In this document: positions 60,533 through 64,000 of the stretch, in pieces
Layout: each line of letters starts with the position of its first letter
Position numbering within the stretch: the first letter of the stretch is position 1
Assembly (NCBI RefSeq): GCF_011044155.1
Contig: NZ_CP049056.1
Span: forward strand, 1,922,001-1,986,000
Direction: 5' to 3'
Length of the DNA stretch: 64,000 nt
DNA from: Pikeienuella piscinae
Lineage (GTDB): Bacteria; Pseudomonadota; Alphaproteobacteria; Rhodobacterales; Rhodobacteraceae
Position numbers and translations under genes: made by a program
Notes under the pieces: model-generated
Seen by the model: the letters and a program-made list of their open reading frames with translations, nothing else
The model's database searches: none
What the model was told of the DNA's origin: nothing

Positions 60533-61489
60533 TTACTGGTTCATCAGTTCGACGACATGGTCCATGGCCTTTTCCGTCGCCTTGAGTTCGTCGTAATACT
60601 CCGGGCCTCTCGTGTGCAGCGTGAGACCCACTTTCCGCATGTCAGCCGCGAAATCCGGGTTCGCCCAGACCTTCTTCATTGCGGCCAGAAGCTTCTCCTT
60701 GGCTTCTTCGGGAATGCCCTTCGGCGCGCCGAGGCCGTAGGAGTGCTCCCATACGATGTCGTAACCCAACTCCTTCGCGGTCGGGACGTCCGGGAACGCC
60801 TCCAGACGCTCGGCGCCGAAATACGCGATGTAGTTCATGTCGCCGGCCTGCACGTTGGAGAGCGACTGCTTCACCCAGCTCGAGATGATGTCGACGTGGC
60901 CGCCAAGAAGCGCGGCGTTCATCTGCGGCGAACCGTCATGCGCGATAACCGGCGCGTCGATGCCGGCGGCTTCCTCCAGCAAGACGACCGGCTGATGGTG
61001 TACGCCGCCGATATTGGAAACGCCCACCGTCACCTCGCCGGGGTTGGCCTTGGCCTTTTCGATGAAGTCTTCGAGGGAGTGGATGTCCGAATCGGCGCGG
61101 GCGACCAGAATCGGCGACTCGACGGCGAAACTGCCGATGATGTCGAAATCGTCGACCTCGATGCCCTTGGTGCCGAGCGGCTTGTATTTCGGCAGGTCGC
61201 TGAGCGCGCTGACGACGGTATAGCCGTCCGGACGGGCCGCCTTCGCGGTCAGGTAGCCGACGGTGCCGCTCGCGCCGGTGACGTTGCGGACGACGACGGT
61301 CTGACCCAGCTCCTTTTCGAAGTACTTGGTGAAGATGCGGGTTGCCGTGTCGGCGCCGCCGCCGGCCGACCACATGATGATCCATTCAATCGGCTTGGTC
61401 GGATACTCCGCCTTAACGACGCCCGCCGGCAGAACGGCCGCGGACGCCAAGGCGGCGGCGGCGACGAGCTTCGATACTAGTGGCCTCAT
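60533..61489 (-). CDS. tctC: Tripartite tricarboxylate transporter substrate-binding protein TctC
   Basis: 318 aa with a signal peptide (LVAAAALASAAVLPAGVVKA-E). The mature start YPTKPIEWIIMWSAGGGADT and VVVRNVTGASGTVGYLTAKA are TctC/Bug hallmarks, as are VTVGVSNIGGVHHQPVVLLE and EAFPDVPTAKELGYDIVWEH. It binds a carboxylate in the periplasm; members accept citrate, glutarate, nicotinate, terephthalate and many others. First gene of the minus-strand catabolic operon, divergent from the deacetylase gene across 213 bp. Confidence 0.93.
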   Translation of the reverse strand: MRPLVSKLVAAAALASAAVLPAGVVKAEYPTKPIEWIIMWSAGGGADTATRIFTKYFEKELGQTVVVRNVTGASGTVGYLTAKAARPDGYTVVSALSDLPKYKPLGTKGIEVDDFDIIGSFAVESPILVARADSDIHSLEDFIEKAKANPGEVTVGVSNIGGVHHQPVVLLEEAAGIDAPVIAHDGSPQMNAALLGGHVDIISSWVKQSLSNVQAGDMNYIAYFGAERLEAFPDVPTAKELGYDIVWEHSYGLGAPKGIPEEAKEKLLAAMKKVWANPDFAADMRKVGLTLHTRGPEYYDELKATEKAMDHVVELMNQ

Positions 61490-61608
61490 GAGAGCCTCCT
61501 CTGTTTGCTTTCTTCTTCACCGACAACGTCGCGACGAGAATCGCGGAAGCCGCAAACTCATCGGCTTGGAACAGGTTGCGCAGCGCACACTAGGGGTGGA
61601 GACGCAGT

Positions 61609-61637
61609 TTGACAAGATATTATATCTAATATATTTG
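61609..61637 (+). promoter_or_regulatory. AT-rich promoter with palindromic operator candidate
   Basis: The palindrome ATATTA-TATC-TAATAT (61617-61632) lies just after TTGACA (61609-61614) and overlaps possible -10 sequences (TATATT at 61630, TATTTG at 61632). It is the only AT-rich block in the divergent gap between tctC and the deacetylase gene. The size and symmetry fit a GntR/FCD operator, and a GntR gene is in the adjacent operon. Confidence 0.5.
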
Positions 61638-61702
61638 TTGGGCCAAGCCATTGAGAAGGAGCGCTAGCATCCGTTTCGCTCCTGATTGAAAGGACTCTGC
61701 TG

Positions 61703-62611
61703 ATGACGGACGATACGGATATCGGCGCAACGCTACGCCGCCGGCTGGACTATCTGCCCATCGTCGATCGCCCCGGGATCAAGTTGCCGAACGGCGCCCG
61801 GGTCGCGGTCTGGACCATCGTCAATGTCGAGAACTGGATCCCGACCAGCGCCATGCCGCGCGCCGTTCTGCCGCCCCCCATGGGGCAGCCGATGCTGCCG
61901 GACGTCCCCAACTGGTCATGGCACGAGTACGGTATGCGAGTCGGGTTCTGGCGCTATCTGAAGACGCTGGAGGAGCGCGGCCTGAAGGCGACCTTCGCCG
62001 TCAATGGTTCCGCGTGCGAGGTGTACCCGCAGGCCTGCAAGGCCGCGCTTGACGCCGGCTGGGACTTCATCGGCCATGGCTATACGCAGCGCCCCATGCA
62101 CAAGGTCGACGATCAGAAGAAGGCCATCGCCGACACGATCGAGGCCATCAAGGCCTTCACCGGCAAGGCGCCGCGCGGCTGGGAGAGCCCTGGCCTGACC
62201 GAAACCGATCACACCCTCGATCTGCTGGCCGACGCCGGCATAGAATACGTTTGCGACTGGGTGCTGGACGACCTGCCGTCTCGGCTACGCACCAAAACCG
62301 GCAATATCACCGCCATCCCCTATACCGTCGAAATCAACGACGTGGTCATGACCGCCGTACAGGGCCAGCCATCGGACGAGATCTTCCGCCGCGGCAAGGA
62401 TCACTTCGACTGTCTCTATAAAGAGGGCGCGGATATCCCCCGCGTGATGGCGATTTCCATCCACCCGTTCCTGACCGGCGCGCCGCACCGGATCAAGTAT
62501 CTGGAGCAGCTCTACGACTACATCCTCGGGCACGAGGGCGTCTGCATGTGGACGGGATCGGAGATCCTGGACTGGTACGCGGACGCGACGAAGAACGAAA
62601 CGCTAGCGTAA
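61703..62611 (+). CDS. Polysaccharide deacetylase-family hydrolase, PuuE-like
   Basis: 302 aa, NodB-fold carbohydrate esterase 4 family. The usual TFDDG motif is replaced by AVWTIVNVENWIP (residues 35-47), as in PuuE-type allantoinases that act on C-N bonds. RVGFWRYLKTLEERGLKATF, VNGSACEVYPQACKAALDAG and WDFIGHGYTQRPMH supply the zinc-site histidines. GWESPGLTETDHTLDLLADA and SIHPFLTGAPHRIKYLEQLY follow. It probably hydrolyses an amide or ureide-like intermediate rather than chitin. AAAGGA precedes the ATG. It is nine bp before the aldehyde dehydrogenase gene and divergent from the TTT/RidA operon. Confidence 0.85.
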   Translation: MTDDTDIGATLRRRLDYLPIVDRPGIKLPNGARVAVWTIVNVENWIPTSAMPRAVLPPPMGQPMLPDVPNWSWHEYGMRVGFWRYLKTLEERGLKATFAVNGSACEVYPQACKAALDAGWDFIGHGYTQRPMHKVDDQKKAIADTIEAIKAFTGKAPRGWESPGLTETDHTLDLLADAGIEYVCDWVLDDLPSRLRTKTGNITAIPYTVEINDVVMTAVQGQPSDEIFRRGKDHFDCLYKEGADIPRVMAISIHPFLTGAPHRIKYLEQLYDYILGHEGVCMWTGSEILDWYADATKNETLA

Positions 62612-62620
62612 AGAACGGGT

Positions 62621-64000
62621 ATGCCCACGATGAACGAAGTGAAATCCAGGCCGGTTGCGGCGCTCGCTGCGTACTATCCCCTCGAAATCGGCGGCGAAAG
62701 GGTCGACGCGCTCTCGGGCAAGACGTTCCCCGTCATCAACCCCGCCACCGGCCAAACGCTCTGTGAGATCGCCGAGGGCGACGCCGCGGATATCGAGGCC
62801 GCCGTCGCCGCCGCCGAGAAGGCCGCGCCCGCATGGGGCGGCATGTCGCCGTTGCAGCGCGCCGAAATCCTGAATCGCGCCGCCGCCATCCTGGCGGAAC
62901 GCATGCCGTCCTTCGTGGAGATTGAAGTCGCGCAGACCGGTCGCCCGATCCGCGAGATGAAGGCGCAGCTCGCGCGCATGCCGGAATGGTATTCCTACTT
63001 TGGCGCCGTCGCCCGGACATACGAGAGCAGCGTGCCGCCGTTCGGCGGATCTTACGTCAACTACACGCGGCGCAAACCCATCGGCGTGGTCGGTCTGGTG
63101 ACGCCGTGGAACCACCCGCTGCTGATCCTCACCAAGAAAGTCGCCCCCGCGCTCGCCGCCGGCAACACCGTCGTGGTGAAACCGAGCGAAATCGCGCCGA
63201 TCACGCCGCTGATGCTCGCCGATGTCCTCCGCGACGCAGGCTTGCCGGACGGCGCCTATAACGTGGTGCCCGGCTTCGGCGTCGCAGCGGGCGCGTCGCT
63301 CTGCGACCACCCCCGTATCGGCAAGCTCGATCTGACCGGCGGCACCGAAACCGGCCGCAAGGTCGCCGCCATGGCGGGCGAGAAGCTGATCCCGTTCTCG
63401 GGCGAACTTGGCGGCAAGGCGTCGGTCGTGGTCTTCGACGACGTGCCGGAACAGGAAGCCGTCGCCGCTGCGCTCTTCGCCTCGTTCGTGGCCGCCGGCC
63501 AGACCTGCGTGCAGGGCGCGCGGCTGTTGGTGCAGCGGAATATCTACGACAAGGTCGTCGAGCTGCTGGTGAAGCGGACTGACGCGCTGCGCGTCGGCGA
63601 TCCGACCGATCCGCGCACTCAGATGGGGCCGCTGGTCTCCGCCCGCCAGCTCGCCATTGTCGAGAAGTATGTCGAGATCGGCCGCCAGGAGGGCGCCACC
63701 GTCGCCGCCGGCGGCGAACGTCTGACGGACGGCGCCTTCGCCAACGGCTTCTTCCACGCACCGACGGTGTTTACCGATGTGACCAACGACATGCGGATCG
63801 CGCAGGAGGAAATCTTCGGCCCCGTGGTGTGCGTCATGCCCTTCGAGGGCGAGGACGAGGCGGTGACGCTGGCCAACGGCACGCCGTTCGGCCTCGCCGC
63901 CAGCGTCTGGTCCAGGAACGTCGCCCGCGCCCACCGGGTCGCAGAACGGATCGACGCCGGCATCGTCTGGATCAACGATCATCACCGCATCGATCCTTCG
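62621..64000 (+). CDS. NAD(P)-dependent aldehyde dehydrogenase (3' end beyond window)
   Basis: 460 codons are visible; the protein continues past the edge (about 490 expected). The start is ATG 62621 or 62630. Motifs are VVGLVTPWNHPLLILTKKVA, the cofactor lysine in VVVKPSEIAPITPLMLA, the catalytic glutamate in PFSGELGGKASVVVF (about 262) and the nucleophilic cysteine in FVAAGQTCVQGARLLV (about 295). EEIFGPVVCVMPF follows. It oxidises an aldehyde to an acid; in the ACMSD/RidA context a semialdehyde such as a muconic semialdehyde is a candidate. Co-transcribed with the deacetylase. Confidence 0.93.
   Translation, partial: MPTMNEVKSRPVAALAAYYPLEIGGERVDALSGKTFPVINPATGQTLCEIAEGDAADIEAAVAAAEKAAPAWGGMSPLQRAEILNRAAAILAERMPSFVEIEVAQTGRPIREMKAQLARMPEWYSYFGAVARTYESSVPPFGGSYVNYTRRKPIGVVGLVTPWNHPLLILTKKVAPALAAGNTVVVKPSEIAPITPLMLADVLRDAGLPDGAYNVVPGFGVAAGASLCDHPRIGKLDLTGGTETGRKVAAMAGEKLIPFSGELGGKASVVVFDDVPEQEAVAAALFASFVAAGQTCVQGARLLVQRNIYDKVVELLVKRTDALRVGDPTDPRTQMGPLVSARQLAIVEKYVEIGRQEGATVAAGGERLTDGAFANGFFHAPTVFTDVTNDMRIAQEEIFGPVVCVMPFEGEDEAVTLANGTPFGLAASVWSRNVARAHRVAERIDAGIVWINDHHRIDPS

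Noticed and set aside
62603-63985. 460-codon minus-strand frame opposite the aldehyde dehydrogenase
   Set aside because: The plus strand has all catalytic residues of an aldehyde dehydrogenase, so the minus frame is a shadow.
1-64000. CRISPR array or long tandem repeats
   Set aside because: No regularly spaced direct repeats of 25-40 bp were seen. The only phased motif is the GAAATTCC set, which is too short and imperfect.

Overview
The window reads as chromosomal DNA of a high-GC alphaproteobacterium, most likely a member of the Rhodobacterales. The best evidence is the block tlpA / argH - lptM - DUF2834 - lysA - TIGR02302 at 12.7-19.1 kb, a neighbourhood typical of that order. Supporting evidence is a VPLPA-CTERM protein and the abundance of Liv, TRAP, tripartite tricarboxylate (TTT) and Dpp-type solute transporters. 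No replication origin, rRNA or CRISPR array was seen.

Layout. (1) 0-6.2 kb: a branched-chain-type amino acid ABC operon (livK-H-M-G-F, minus strand, livF cut by the window edge), divergent from a class IV aminotransferase. (2) 6.2-11.2 kb: a translationally coupled three-gene surface-glycan set with two glycosyltransferases and a sulfotransferase-like coiled-coil protein. (3) 11.8-12.5 kb: tRNA-Arg(ACG) followed by remnants of a serine recombinase. (4) 12.7-19.1 kb: the core argH-lysA block. (5) 19.7-31.1 kb: a probable genomic island with visibly lower GC and different codon use. It is framed by IS66 and amidase debris on the left and by prophage (DUF2190) and integrase debris against tRNA-Pro(CGG) on the right. 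It carries a Na/Pi transporter, a LysR regulator and an operon of a HAD phosphatase, a Dpp-type importer and a metallophosphoesterase, which together look like a system for importing and dephosphorylating an organophosphate. (6) 31.2-33.4 kb: tRNA-Gln(TTG) and chimeric recombinase/IS21/IS3/IS6 scrap. (7) 33.4-42.7 kb: a sugar-acid or hydroxyacid catabolic locus (ketopantoate-reductase-like protein, XRE-cupin regulator, DUF1185 protein, tartronate-semialdehyde-reductase-like enzyme, TRAP transporter, glycerate kinase). A deletion derivative of an IS1182-type element sits in its divergent control region. (8) 42.7-53.5 kb: an insertion-sequence graveyard with intact genes between the debris: a TIR-TM-TPR protein and its exported partner, an Lrp regulator with a diaminopropionate ammonia-lyase, and a VPLPA-CTERM surface protein. 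(9) 53.5-64 kb: a divergent catabolic locus. One arm is tctCBA, a three-domain RidA protein, a GntR regulator, a TPP enzyme and an ACMSD-like amidohydrolase. The other is a PuuE-like deacetylase and an aldehyde dehydrogenase, cut by the edge.

How the genes work together. Four solute-import systems of different families are each encoded beside the enzymes that would process the substrate. Three of them have a strong hairpin directly after the solute-binding protein gene. The clearest regulatory signals are an AGTGGAC inverted repeat placed between the -35 and -10 elements of the TRAP/glycerate operon, a set of GAAATTCC repeats with about three-turn spacing upstream of the ammonia-lyase gene, and an AT-rich palindrome in the divergent promoter of the RidA/TTT locus. 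The two most promising undescribed systems are the Dpp-type phosphoester locus (22.3-30.1 kb) and the RidA/ACMSD/TPP/PuuE/ALDH locus (53.5-64 kb).
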